Assembly: GCF_000797465.1 (NCBI RefSeq)
Contig: NZ_JSWG01000006.1
Span: forward strand, 124,001-188,000
Source: Psychroserpens jangbogonensis
GTDB taxonomy: Bacteria; Bacteroidota; Bacteroidia; Flavobacteriales; Flavobacteriaceae
Reading direction: 5' to 3'
DNA length: 64,000 bases
Shown: in pieces, positions 15,201 to 24,026 of the stretch
Layout of the letters: each line of letters begins with the position of its first letter
Position numbering within the stretch: the first letter of the stretch is position 1
Made by a program: the position numbers and the translations under genes
Notes under the pieces: model-generated
Database searches by the model: none
What the model was told of the DNA's origin: nothing
The model's input: only the letters and a program-made list of their open reading frames with translations

Positions 15201-17162
15201 ATGGAACACAACTCAACATTTCCTATAAAACAAAATGAACTTGATATGCTTCGTGACGAAGCTACTTCCTACATAAAAAGTATACAATGGGAGCAAGGAC
15301 AGCGCGCGAAAAACAAAGATAAAGATGCTAAAGACGAGTCTATACTTTTGTATTTATCACGTGCTAATGGAAATGGTGGAGCAACAGTAACTTCAGTATC
15401 TAAAACGATTTTAGAACTTAAAAAGCGTTTGTTGCCAGAGTCTATTGCCATTCCTATTCATCTAAATCAAACACTTTTTGCAGTCCAAGAAGGGATTACT
15501 TTAGGTATTTGGATTAAGGATAGTTTTTATGACGCGTCAGGTTTATCTAGTTTATCTGAAAACAAATCGGCTTTAGATAATTCTGGTAAACGTGAATATG
15601 AAAGTAAAATGCAAACCGCTACTGCTTTTATGTTGTTTTCAACTGCGTATAAGATCTTACACGATTTGCAAACGATCGCTTCAGATGATTTAAGTGTCAT
15701 GAAGAATAAGTTTGCTGGTATTCCTGAAGTGTCCTTAATGTCGCCTTTAAAAGGAATTTCTTGTGCTTTATTTTATTATGATAAATACTTAGGTCATCCA
15801 GAGATTGTAAAGACCGATAAAGATGTAATCGATTTTACTGTGGTGTATTTTGAAGCATTGATAGATGAAATCCAAATGCGTAAAAGTAGTTTGGAATACA
15901 CAGAAACCATTGTAGATAGAACATACAAACTCGAAAATTCAGAATTTGCTGTATCTGGTTGGGATAATGTTTTTCAAGGAACAGCCAAAAGTATTGAGTT
16001 TAATAAAATTCAATTTGAACAAATTGTAGGTAACAGAGATGCAAAACACTTTGCAAGACGTTTAACAGAACGTATGCTGAGTTACGATTTCACAGCTAAG
16101 AAGAACCCATTCCAAGAGTTAGGAGGCTTTATGCCAGTATTTATGGGTTACGGAATTCCTGGAACAGGAAAAAGTATGCTTATTGCTGCTATTGCAACAC
16201 GACTTAAAGAACATTGTGACAATCTAGATATTCCATTTTTGTTTCACCCAATGCCTGACACACTAATTTCTACCTTTCAAGGTGGTTCAGCAGAAAAGAT
16301 GGTAGAATGGATGAAACCTATGCAAGATCCTTCAAAATTGATTTTCGCACCTATAGATGATGCCGAAAATAATTTACAAGAGCGAACAGCTCAAGGCGTA
16401 TCTGCAGGTGTCAAAGAAGTGATAGGAGTGTTTTTAAGATATACTGAAGGTGCTTATGCCGTGAACTATGGTAATAGTTCTATTGGTTTATTTACGAACC
16501 TTCCAGAGATGTTAGACAAAGCTGTTATTTCTCGTGTACAAGGTCGATTCAAAATTGATGGTGCACGAACAGAACATGATTTCTTAGATCAAGATCATTT
16601 GTGGTGGAGAAAACTTGATGATACAATGCCAGATTTTGTAAACATGCAAGGCCCAGAAAATTATAGCTACCTACAAGATCAAGGATTGGCTAAAAATATG
16701 GGTGAAATCTTTAATGTATCAGATAAACCAACTGAAGAAAGAGTTCTAGAAGCCTATGATAAAATTGAAGGTAGTTTTAAAAGCAATCAACATTTGTTTT
16801 ATGCAAACTTGTATAAAGAGATCCAAAAGATATTTCCGTTCTTTTCATCTCGTGATGTAAGAAACATACAGAGTGCAGTGTCCTTGCGTTTAACCGATTT
16901 TGATTTGGAAGAGGATTGGTTCGAAAATCCAGACATCTATTTCAAAAAGGAATACGAAACAAAATTCAATATGTTACAAGAACTGATGCGTTCTAATATG
17001 AAAGGCTTAGACTTTTCTGAAATCCGTCGTCAAGAAGTGGTTCGTTATTTAGATAATGTGGCAACTATTGCAGATACCGACTTTAAACGTAAGGTAGATG
17101 CGAGAGTAAACCAGTTAAATATTGATATGGAAGCTCGTGACCAGTTTGGAAGAAAAGAGTAA
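15201..17162 (+). CDS. AAA+ ATPase with large helical N-terminal domain
   Basis: 653 residues. Residues 1-300 are a mostly helical domain without a recognised signature. The AAA+ core has Walker A GIPGTGKS at 318-325, Walker B LIFAPIDD at 380-387 followed by AENN, a sensor-like LFTNLPEM and SRVQGRFKIDG with the probable arginine finger. The second Walker B acid is Asp instead of the usual Glu, so hydrolysis may be slow. A C-terminal helical domain follows to the end. No membrane helix, protease or helicase domain is fused. It is the motor of the eight-gene cluster, probably remodelling a membrane or coiled-coil partner encoded beside it. Confidence 0.85.
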   Translation: MEHNSTFPIKQNELDMLRDEATSYIKSIQWEQGQRAKNKDKDAKDESILLYLSRANGNGGATVTSVSKTILELKKRLLPESIAIPIHLNQTLFAVQEGITLGIWIKDSFYDASGLSSLSENKSALDNSGKREYESKMQTATAFMLFSTAYKILHDLQTIASDDLSVMKNKFAGIPEVSLMSPLKGISCALFYYDKYLGHPEIVKTDKDVIDFTVVYFEALIDEIQMRKSSLEYTETIVDRTYKLENSEFAVSGWDNVFQGTAKSIEFNKIQFEQIVGNRDAKHFARRLTERMLSYDFTAKKNPFQELGGFMPVFMGYGIPGTGKSMLIAAIATRLKEHCDNLDIPFLFHPMPDTLISTFQGGSAEKMVEWMKPMQDPSKLIFAPIDDAENNLQERTAQGVSAGVKEVIGVFLRYTEGAYAVNYGNSSIGLFTNLPEMLDKAVISRVQGRFKIDGARTEHDFLDQDHLWWRKLDDTMPDFVNMQGPENYSYLQDQGLAKNMGEIFNVSDKPTEERVLEAYDKIEGSFKSNQHLFYANLYKEIQKIFPFFSSRDVRNIQSAVSLRLTDFDLEEDWFENPDIYFKKEYETKFNMLQELMRSNMKGLDFSEIRRQEVVRYLDNVATIADTDFKRKVDARVNQLNIDMEARDQFGRKE

Positions 17163-17184
17163 GACGTGAAATTTCAAGTTACTT

Positions 17185-17763
17185 ATGCAAAAAATCAAGA
17201 ACATATCGCATCATATTCTTTCAAAAGCTTGGGCCACACTCTATAGAATTGATTATGATTATCAGTTTAAAAATGGTGATATTAAACAATTAAAACGTGA
17301 GTGCTACAATAGAGGTAATGGAGCAGCAGTTTTATTGTATAATATTGAAAAGTCAACTGTGATTTTAACCAAACAATTTAGAATGCCAATTTATGAAAAC
17401 GATAGAAAAGAAGGTCTGTCTATTGAAGTTTGTGCAGGTGCAATCGATAAAAATGAATCTCCTGAAGCGACAATTCTAAGAGAAATTGAAGAAGAAGTCG
17501 GTTACAAAATTAATGATGCAACATGCGTTTTAGATGCTTATATGTCACCTGGAGCAATGACCGAAAAATTATATCTTTTTATTGCTGAATATAAAGCTGA
17601 CATGAAAATTAGTGAAGGAGGAGGATTAGATTCCGAAGATGAAGAAATTGATGTATTGGAGATTCCATTTAAAGAGGCTGTTGACATGATAAAAAGGAAC
17701 GACATAATTGATGCGAAAACAATTATGCTACTGCAATATGCACAGATTAATAAATTATTATAA
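17185..17763 (+). CDS. nudK: NudK-type Nudix hydrolase (GDP-mannose pyrophosphatase-like)
   Basis: 192 residues, very like Escherichia coli NudK (191 residues). The Nudix box runs from G85 to Y107: G-x5-E91-x7-R99-E100-I-E102-E103-E-V-G106-Y. RECYNRGNGAAVLLYN and YMSPGAMTEKLYLFIAEY are subgroup markers that separate NudK from ADP-ribose pyrophosphatases. The enzyme cleaves GDP-mannose and related nucleotide sugars with Mg. Its stop overlaps the next start by one base (TAATG). A housekeeping enzyme placed in this cluster suggests a nucleotide-linked signal or metabolite may be involved, but this is speculation. Confidence 0.85.
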   Translation: MQKIKNISHHILSKAWATLYRIDYDYQFKNGDIKQLKRECYNRGNGAAVLLYNIEKSTVILTKQFRMPIYENDRKEGLSIEVCAGAIDKNESPEATILREIEEEVGYKINDATCVLDAYMSPGAMTEKLYLFIAEYKADMKISEGGGLDSEDEEIDVLEIPFKEAVDMIKRNDIIDAKTIMLLQYAQINKLL

Positions 17764-18998
17764 TGCAAAAATTAAAAGCAGCAAACCTATATAGAAGTGA
17801 GCTTATTCCAATTTCAGGGAAACTAGTTGAGCGTTATAATCAGTGCTTAAAAAAATTGGGATTCACCGAAACCAAACTGACTAAATTTTCTATAGATGGT
17901 ATTGGATGGAGTCCTGAAGTTGCAGAAGAAAAAGGAGATCAGTATTACCTAAGTAATGGTGAATCCAATCCACATGGTATAATTATTTCGCCTTTGCAAA
18001 ACAAAAAACCTGTGTATTTACCCAATCATACATTTGATAGGGAAATGATGCAATATATATTTAAAACCTACGGAAATAAAATAAATGATATTACCAGAGA
18101 TTCGGCAATTTGTATCGATTTTGATCAAAGAATAGATGCCTTTTACGAACCTTTAGATGTGTTGAAATATGATACCATTCATATTAATTTTCATCTCATG
18201 AATAACTTGTATCATCAGCAAAATGAGCAATTACAACTTATTGAAAAGTTCAAGCAAGGCCATAACTTTATTGATGAAGACATTCATCAAGAATTATTGC
18301 ATTCAGCTAAAAAATATGGTGATTTACGAAATAGGGATTTAGAATTACCTGCTATTGATTTCAAAGTAAATTCTTTCTATACAAGATCGTTTGGAGGAGT
18401 TTATATTCTAAGAGATTTTATATCTCCAATAGTCGTATTCGAGGATAAAAAATGGTACAAAGAAGCCATAAAAGACACGATTCATGATGTGATTATTTTT
18501 CATATTTCTCAATCAGAACTTCTTGAGAAACTTCGTGATCATATTATAATTGCTTTTGACCTTGAAGAAATTGTGACTACGAAACGCTATGAGCGCATAA
18601 AGAAATTTGAATTTGCTCAATATTTAAAAAACACTCAGCATCCTATTAAAAACATATTGAATGATCCGTTATTGTTTAAAAGTTATTTGAATAAAGTGGA
18701 TATTGATACACGTAAAAAGGTAATGAGCGTAGAGCGTTATCTTGAAAAATTAGAAACTAGTAATCAATATAAAATATCAGATATTGTTGATGATGATTTG
18801 TTTGAGGCTATGCATGAACCACATTCTAGTTTACATCCAAAGCATCAAGATTTAATTTGGAAACTGCTAGTTAATATTGCGCCTAAGGATGTGCTGTTTT
18901 TGTATTGGTATGATAAACAGGAGTTTTACAAGCGTTATGAATCTTGGGATGACTCATTACAAGACTGGGTAATTGAAACAATTGGTAACAATATTTAA
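17763..18998 (+). CDS. Conserved hypothetical protein of the AAA+ cluster
   Basis: 411 residues, soluble, start fixed by the TAATG overlap with the Nudix gene. No signal peptide or membrane helix. Charged, aromatic-rich segments (GFTETKLTKFSIDGIGWSPEV; FYTRSFGGVYILRDFISPIVVF) and a helical C-terminus do not match any family I know with certainty; a Bacteroidota-specific DUF (possibly DUF6638) is likely. The tight coupling to the Nudix gene argues for joint function. A 47-nt gap without a terminator leads to the next membrane gene. Confidence 0.75.
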   Translation: MQKLKAANLYRSELIPISGKLVERYNQCLKKLGFTETKLTKFSIDGIGWSPEVAEEKGDQYYLSNGESNPHGIIISPLQNKKPVYLPNHTFDREMMQYIFKTYGNKINDITRDSAICIDFDQRIDAFYEPLDVLKYDTIHINFHLMNNLYHQQNEQLQLIEKFKQGHNFIDEDIHQELLHSAKKYGDLRNRDLELPAIDFKVNSFYTRSFGGVYILRDFISPIVVFEDKKWYKEAIKDTIHDVIIFHISQSELLEKLRDHIIIAFDLEEIVTTKRYERIKKFEFAQYLKNTQHPIKNILNDPLLFKSYLNKVDIDTRKKVMSVERYLEKLETSNQYKISDIVDDDLFEAMHEPHSSLHPKHQDLIWKLLVNIAPKDVLFLYWYDKQEFYKRYESWDDSLQDWVIETIGNNI

Positions 18999-19045
18999 GA
19001 AAATTAGACTAACTTTATAAAGGCTTCTAACTAAAACCAACAACT

Positions 19046-19582
19046 ATGGGACTAGAACTTGTCATATTCATTGCTGCAATACTATTTGGAATCTTCTTAT
19101 ACTGGAGAGAATCTAATGGTAATGGTGCATATCGTTTTTTAAATAAAATCGTTAATAGTAAAGAATTGCAAATGGCTCCAGATAGTAAAAAAGGATTCAT
19201 TTATAAACGTGCATTTATTCCAAGATTGATTTTTGTAGTAACCTTATTTTTAATTATTGCAGTAGCAGTACAGTTTTTAACACCATTTCAAATATTTGGA
19301 AGCTATAATGGTATTTCTGCATTTTCATCAGTAATTGTCGGCACTTTAGTTGGTACTTATGTCGCTAACTTTGTATTGAAATCTAGTAAAGTCATTGAAA
19401 AACAAAGTGAGACCTTAGAAGATAAATTTGATAGTGTGGTTGAAAAAGGTAAAGATTTTATTGACGACTTTAAAAAGAATGACAACGAAGTAATTGAAGA
19501 CGTTAAAGAAGACATTTCACAAGAAGTAGATACAAATACTAAATCGGCAAGAGAACGACTTAAAGACAAAGGTTTAATGTAA
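19046..19582 (+). CDS. Membrane protein with acidic cytoplasmic tail, AAA+ cluster
   Basis: 178 residues. One helix at the N terminus (LELVIFIAAILFGIFLYW), two more at about 58-78 and 90-112, then a charged tail from 115 onward (VIEKQSETLEDKFDSVVEKGKDF...) with coiled-coil character. No catalytic motif. Topology and tail suggest an inner-membrane receptor or adaptor for the soluble coiled-coil and AAA+ partners. Family not recognised. Confidence 0.7.
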   Translation: MGLELVIFIAAILFGIFLYWRESNGNGAYRFLNKIVNSKELQMAPDSKKGFIYKRAFIPRLIFVVTLFLIIAVAVQFLTPFQIFGSYNGISAFSSVIVGTLVGTYVANFVLKSSKVIEKQSETLEDKFDSVVEKGKDFIDDFKKNDNEVIEDVKEDISQEVDTNTKSARERLKDKGLM

Positions 19583-19641
19583 CCTTCGCTCTTACATGTC
19601 AAACGTTTCTCAAATAAATTCAGATTAACAACTCTATTAGA

Positions 19642-21342
19642 ATGATCAAATCATATTGGAATAAAGGAAAAAAACAAAAAGTCATAACTATTCTAGTAAG
19701 TCTCATCTTACTAATTGCCCTTTTTGTGCTTCGTGACGATTATCAGCCTGCATTGTTATTTTTCAGAAAGTACATATTTATCATCATTTTGAGTTTGATC
19801 GTGTTGCTTTTCGGACTTAAAAAATTCAGAAGTTCTGCAAGTACAGGGAAACGTTTAGGTATCCTTGTAGCCTTGATTGCCTTCTTCGGATTGTTATACC
19901 TCGCTGGATGGCATTTAAAATTATATGAGTATATGAAGACTTATAATGTTTTCAATGACCTTAATAAAGTAGAAATAAATGAATTACCATTAACACAAAA
20001 CGAACGTATTCAACCATTGAGAAATATCTTCACAATGGCAAATGAGAGTGTAGGAGAGACTAAAGATGTGTCATTACCTCATTTAGTTCGAGTTGATAAT
20101 GAAAATAAATGGACGATGGCCATTCAACCTTCTGAAAATTATACGTTTCAACAAATAAGTGATAATACTGAAGAAGTATTTGCAGTATCAAGCACAACGC
20201 CTTTTCCTCGTTTTTCTAATGAGAATAGAATTCCAGTTACCTTTTCAATAGGTGAATCATTAAAGTTTAGTCGTAACACTTACAATGCCGTAGTACAACG
20301 TTTCAATCCGTGGATGTTGGTTAATTACGAGCCAAGTGATACCTTTTATATGAAAGATGATGCTGGCGAATGGGTTCAGGTGGTAAGTTTAATTAAATGG
20401 AAAGGCTTTTTCTTTCCTTACCCTAGTTTTGGTGGTGTGATGGTTGTTGAAAATGGTGAACACGATTTTAATGACTATATGGAACGTATTACTATTGGTA
20501 AAGGAACTTTTATTTCTCCGGATGAAATGAAGAATTACCCTTACCTCAATAAACAAAACACATTGGCAGAAAAAGTCTCTAGACTTCAAGCAGAATCTTT
20601 AAAGTTTCTTGGCGGTTTTAGTGATCCATTACCATGGAATATGTCTACAGCAGTTAAAATTCCAGAAATGCCAAAAGATCAGAATCAGCAGCCTTATGTT
20701 ACTGATTTCGATTTTGCAGGTTCAGAAAGTGATGCTTACAGTGGATTGTTTCATTGGTTCGGATTAGAGCCAGTAGGACTTGAGCGAACCAGTTTGAGCT
20801 ATAGTGTGTTTATTCCAGCAGATGGAACAGATAAAATGTACTATTATGATCATGCAGCAAAGAAACAAGGTTATGCAGGTGTATCTGCAATGCCACAAAA
20901 AGTAAAAGAATCTAAAAAAGAATACGATTGGACTGCTAACACACCAACAGAATTTAGACCTTACATTAAGGATATTGCAGGACGCAAAAGATTATTCTTT
21001 TTGGGAACTGTTTCTGCCATAAGTGAAACAAATTCAAAGCAGTTTGATGGTTCGGCTACACCAGATTTGGTGTTAATAGATAGTGAATATCGTGATGTTG
21101 TCTGGATAGATGTTAAACATCCAAGTACTTGGGATAAAGAAGTATATGATCAATTAGGAGAAGCCTGGAGATCAAGTGAAGGCATTGGTTATTTCTATCA
21201 AGAAGAACTTGTTGATGAGGACCTTATGATTCAGCAAGCGGTTGACTCAATAATGGCTATGCCTAAAGTAGATGAAAAATCTAAAGAGATTGAAGAACTT
21301 CAACGTAAAATTGATTCATTGAAAGCTTCTGGTGACAATTAA
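19642..21342 (+). CDS. Membrane protein with large extra-membrane domain, AAA+ cluster
   Basis: 566 residues. Three hydrophobic helices lie in the first 95 residues (about 16-31, 43-60 and 72-92), after a very basic start (MIKSYWNKGKKQK). Some 450 residues of soluble, beta-rich sequence follow (TPFPRFSNENRIPVTFSIGESL; KGFFFPYPSFGGVMVVE), ending in a short coiled coil (SKEIEELQRKIDSLK). No known domain is evident. It is the last large gene of the cluster, 59 nt after the previous one. Which side of the membrane holds the soluble domain cannot be decided by eye. Confidence 0.75.
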   Translation: MIKSYWNKGKKQKVITILVSLILLIALFVLRDDYQPALLFFRKYIFIIILSLIVLLFGLKKFRSSASTGKRLGILVALIAFFGLLYLAGWHLKLYEYMKTYNVFNDLNKVEINELPLTQNERIQPLRNIFTMANESVGETKDVSLPHLVRVDNENKWTMAIQPSENYTFQQISDNTEEVFAVSSTTPFPRFSNENRIPVTFSIGESLKFSRNTYNAVVQRFNPWMLVNYEPSDTFYMKDDAGEWVQVVSLIKWKGFFFPYPSFGGVMVVENGEHDFNDYMERITIGKGTFISPDEMKNYPYLNKQNTLAEKVSRLQAESLKFLGGFSDPLPWNMSTAVKIPEMPKDQNQQPYVTDFDFAGSESDAYSGLFHWFGLEPVGLERTSLSYSVFIPADGTDKMYYYDHAAKKQGYAGVSAMPQKVKESKKEYDWTANTPTEFRPYIKDIAGRKRLFFLGTVSAISETNSKQFDGSATPDLVLIDSEYRDVVWIDVKHPSTWDKEVYDQLGEAWRSSEGIGYFYQEELVDEDLMIQQAVDSIMAMPKVDEKSKEIEELQRKIDSLKASGDN

Positions 21343-21347
21343 TATTT

Positions 21348-21434
21348 ATGAAGAAAAATTCATTTTGGTATACTATTTCCAGATATATGAAATTTCAGAT
21401 TATTATTGCCATTTTAATGTTATTGGTTTTTTAA
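21348..21434 (+). CDS. Candidate 28-residue membrane peptide
   Basis: An ATG 5 nt after the preceding stop opens 28 codons: MKKNSFWYTISRYMKF followed by the hydrophobic stretch QIIIAILMLLVF and a TAA stop. Basic start plus hydrophobic end would suit a tiny membrane peptide. It may equally be chance in an AT-rich spacer; no homology evidence is available. Confidence 0.25.
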   Translation: MKKNSFWYTISRYMKFQIIIAILMLLVF

Positions 21435-21479
21435 GTCATGATAATTTTTAAATTGTTCAATAAGTGAATAAACAACACT

Positions 21480-21950
21480 CTAGAATAACTTAAGTTCCAT
21501 TTTTATATCACTACGATCATAAGGACTATCTTTTTCAAGTTCTAATTCAACAAAGCCATATTTTCTATAGATATAAATGGCATTTTCTAGCTTTGTAGCA
21601 GAGTAGAGCATCAGTGAATCTAACTGAATTGATTTAGCAAAATCGATACAATGTTGGAGTAGATGTTGTCCTATTTTTTGTCCTCGTAAATTTGGCAATA
21701 CTGCCATTTTAGTTAATTCAAATATCAAAGGATTGTCGGTTGGCATAAGAGCAACTGTTCCTAAAATCAACTGATTTCGTTTTACAAAAAAGATATGACC
21801 ACCCTTATCTATAATATAAGTTTTTGGCTTGCTTAAAACTTCTTCATCAAAAGGTTCTACATAAAAGTAGGTCTTTAGCCATTCTATATTTAGTTTATAG
21901 AAATCAATAGCATATTGGTTATCAAAAGGAATAATCTCAATGGCTTCCAT
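21480..21950 (-). CDS. GNAT family N-acetyltransferase
   Basis: 156 residues, single GNAT domain. Motif A is clear: LTKMAVLPNLRGQKIGQHLL with the acetyl-CoA pyrophosphate-binding RGQKIG, followed by YRKYGFVELELE as motif B. The acceptor substrate is unknown. Its start overlaps the end of hutG by 14 nt, so the two are co-transcribed and probably translationally coupled. This suggests a side role in histidine or glutamate metabolism, though such GNAT hitch-hikers are common. Confidence 0.88.
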   Translation of the reverse strand: MEAIEIIPFDNQYAIDFYKLNIEWLKTYFYVEPFDEEVLSKPKTYIIDKGGHIFFVKRNQLILGTVALMPTDNPLIFELTKMAVLPNLRGQKIGQHLLQHCIDFAKSIQLDSLMLYSATKLENAIYIYRKYGFVELELEKDSPYDRSDIKMELKLF

Positions 21951-22959
21951 GTGCTCTAATAAAATCTGTAATTAGGTAAGTTATTAACTTACCAACCTGA
22001 GTTTCTGTTTCAGCAGTTGGTGCAGCTTCACAAATATGTAAATAAGTCACGTTTTCATGTGAACCAAATAGGTGTACAAATTGCCTTGCTTGATTTACAG
22101 AAAACCCACTTGGAGTCATAGCACTACTTGGAATATTTGCTATGGCATCACAATCTATTTCTAATCCGAAATTAGAGTTTGAGACATGATTTAAAGCATG
22201 CTGCATTTCAGATTTAAACTTTAACTCTTTTCGTACAGAAATAGCTTCAAATGTATTGTATTGTACAGATTTAAGTTTGTTTATTGTATTGTAAACTTGG
22301 TCAGAAATATAGTTTTCATGTAATCCGAAAATGAAATATTTTTTAAGAAAACCTTCAGCTAAAGCATAACTAAAACCATTTCCACTATGTCGTCCTTCTT
22401 CAGATCTAAAGTCGTGATGTGCGTCAAAATTCACAGCATTAAGAGGCTTTTTAAGAGCTAAAGTAGAACCCTTAATATTTCCATACGCATTGTTATGACC
22501 ACCACCAATAATAATAGGTATTTTCCCAGCACTAATAATTTGAGACACTAAAAACGTTACACTAGCATCAATTTTAGATACTAATTTCCTAGCTTTGGTG
22601 ATATCCTTCCTTTTGTTCTGATCAAGCTTATCCAATTTATTTTGTTGCTTTTCAAAATCTAAACAACCCAAAATTGCAACTCTATTTGCATGCGTAAACA
22701 CATTACTTTGCGTATTTAACAAAACTTTTATTACACTATCCCAAGCGTTAGAAGTACCTGTACTTCCGTAATTTGCAAATACACCAACGTCTTCTCGGAT
22801 TCCAAAAATAACATAGGTGACGTCCATTTTTAATAACTGCTCGTATATATTGTCAAGGTCTGGAAGTAACATAATATGTTCTCCAAATTTGGTTTCTTTA
22901 GGACGTTTTTTCAGAATAGAAGTTAATTCTGAAGTTGTAAAAGGTTTTAAGTGTTCCAT
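21937..22959 (-). CDS. hutG: Formimidoylglutamase HutG, ureohydrolase family
   Basis: 340 residues from ATG 22959 (MEHLKPFT); a TTG two codons upstream is less likely. Arginase-fold Mn enzyme that hydrolyses N-formimidoyl-glutamate to glutamate and formamide, the last step of one histidine degradation branch. Manganese ligands are visible: GGGHNNAYG, NFDAHHDFR and LEIDCDAI. The segment SSAMTPSGFS fits formiminoglutamase better than agmatinase. The imidazolonepropionase gene lies 1 kb away on the same strand, separated by an unrelated gene on the other strand. HutH and HutU are not in the window. Confidence 0.88.
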   Translation of the reverse strand: MEHLKPFTTSELTSILKKRPKETKFGEHIMLLPDLDNIYEQLLKMDVTYVIFGIREDVGVFANYGSTGTSNAWDSVIKVLLNTQSNVFTHANRVAILGCLDFEKQQNKLDKLDQNKRKDITKARKLVSKIDASVTFLVSQIISAGKIPIIIGGGHNNAYGNIKGSTLALKKPLNAVNFDAHHDFRSEEGRHSGNGFSYALAEGFLKKYFIFGLHENYISDQVYNTINKLKSVQYNTFEAISVRKELKFKSEMQHALNHVSNSNFGLEIDCDAIANIPSSAMTPSGFSVNQARQFVHLFGSHENVTYLHICEAAPTAETETQVGKLITYLITDFIRAHGSH

Positions 22960-23070
22960 TAACAAAATTTATTAATTTTGATGTATTAAAAGTACAGTTT
23001 TTTATTTTCAGCTTTGCATAAAATTTAAAAGAATTAACGTTTTAAAATAACTAAAAAACAAAAGTAACTT

Positions 23071-23952
23071 ATGGAAAATTCAAACAGTAAGGGTATTGGG
23101 TTAAAAATTGCTTTGGGTATATTATTGGCTCTATTTTTAGGGACTGCATTTTACACTTCTAAATTGTATAATGAGAAAAAAGAAAACGAAGCTACATTAA
23201 CCATGGAGAAGAATCAAGTCATGGCAGATTTGAGCTCAATGGCTAAACAATACGATGTTGCAATTGGTGAAAATGAAGTTGCAAATCAAAACCTTGTTGA
23301 AGCTAGAGACCGAATTCAAGGTTTAATGGATTCCCTTAAAATATCGCAAAACAGTGTCAATAGTTTATGGAGATATAAAAAGAAATTTATGGCACTTCAG
23401 GAAGAGATGGATGTGCTGTTAACTGAAAATGATGAACTAAAAGTGGAGAATGCCTTATTAGCGACATCATTAGATAGCACAAATATGCAGTTGGAAGAAC
23501 GAGCAGTTTTTACCGATTCATTATTAGTTCAAAACACACAACTTTCTGAAGTAGTAGAAAATGCCGCAGTTTTACAAACTGTAGGTTTAAAAGGTTTTGG
23601 AGTTATCGAAAGAAGTTCGGGGAAATTAATTCCTACGGAAAGAGCAAAGCGTAGTGACAAGATTAGAATATGTTATACAGTTGCTAAGAATGCATTAGTA
23701 GGAGCAGGAGACAAAGAATTGTATGTTCAAATCTTAGATCCCAAAAACAATGTTTTAGGAGCGAATGAACAAATTCAGTTTGATGAAACGGTATTGAATT
23801 ACAGTTTAATAAGTAAGTTTAATTACGAAAACAAAAACTTAGACATCTGTGAGTTTGTTGCACCAAATGACGATTTTACTGCTGGACGTTATGTTGTAAA
23901 TGTCTTCAATGAAAATGAATTAGTTTCTGCTTCAGAGTTTACACTGAAATAG
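23071..23952 (+). CDS. Membrane-anchored coiled-coil protein
   Basis: 293 residues. A single N-terminal helix at about 10-29 anchors a long coiled coil (about 30-165, e.g. MALQEEMDVLLTENDELKVENALL), followed by a C-terminal beta-sandwich-like domain (KIRICYTVAKNALVGAGDKELYVQI ... FTAGRYVVNVF). Similar flavobacterial proteins are often mislabelled as chromosome-partitioning proteins; nothing here supports that. It probably spans the periplasm. It interrupts the hut genes on the opposite strand and has its own terminator. Confidence 0.75.
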   Translation: MENSNSKGIGLKIALGILLALFLGTAFYTSKLYNEKKENEATLTMEKNQVMADLSSMAKQYDVAIGENEVANQNLVEARDRIQGLMDSLKISQNSVNSLWRYKKKFMALQEEMDVLLTENDELKVENALLATSLDSTNMQLEERAVFTDSLLVQNTQLSEVVENAAVLQTVGLKGFGVIERSSGKLIPTERAKRSDKIRICYTVAKNALVGAGDKELYVQILDPKNNVLGANEQIQFDETVLNYSLISKFNYENKNLDICEFVAPNDDFTAGRYVVNVFNENELVSASEFTLK

Positions 23953-23973
23953 ATTCAAAACACTATAAAAGTG

Positions 23974-24008
23974 AAATCCGAAAGTTCAATGAGCTTTCGG
24001 ATTTTTTT
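23974..24008 (+). terminator. Strong terminator, probably bidirectional
   Basis: AAATCCGAAAG at 23974-23984 pairs with CTTTCGGATTT at 23994-24004, followed by T residues; A residues on the left allow use by the convergent hutI transcript. Confidence 0.85.
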
Positions 24009-24026
24009 ATTTAAGAGTTATTATTC

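Noticed and set aside
12230-21342. Reading the AAA+ cluster as an anti-phage defence island
   Set aside because: No nuclease, protease, toxin, integrase or effector domain is visible, base composition matches the surroundings, and there are no mobile-element borders.
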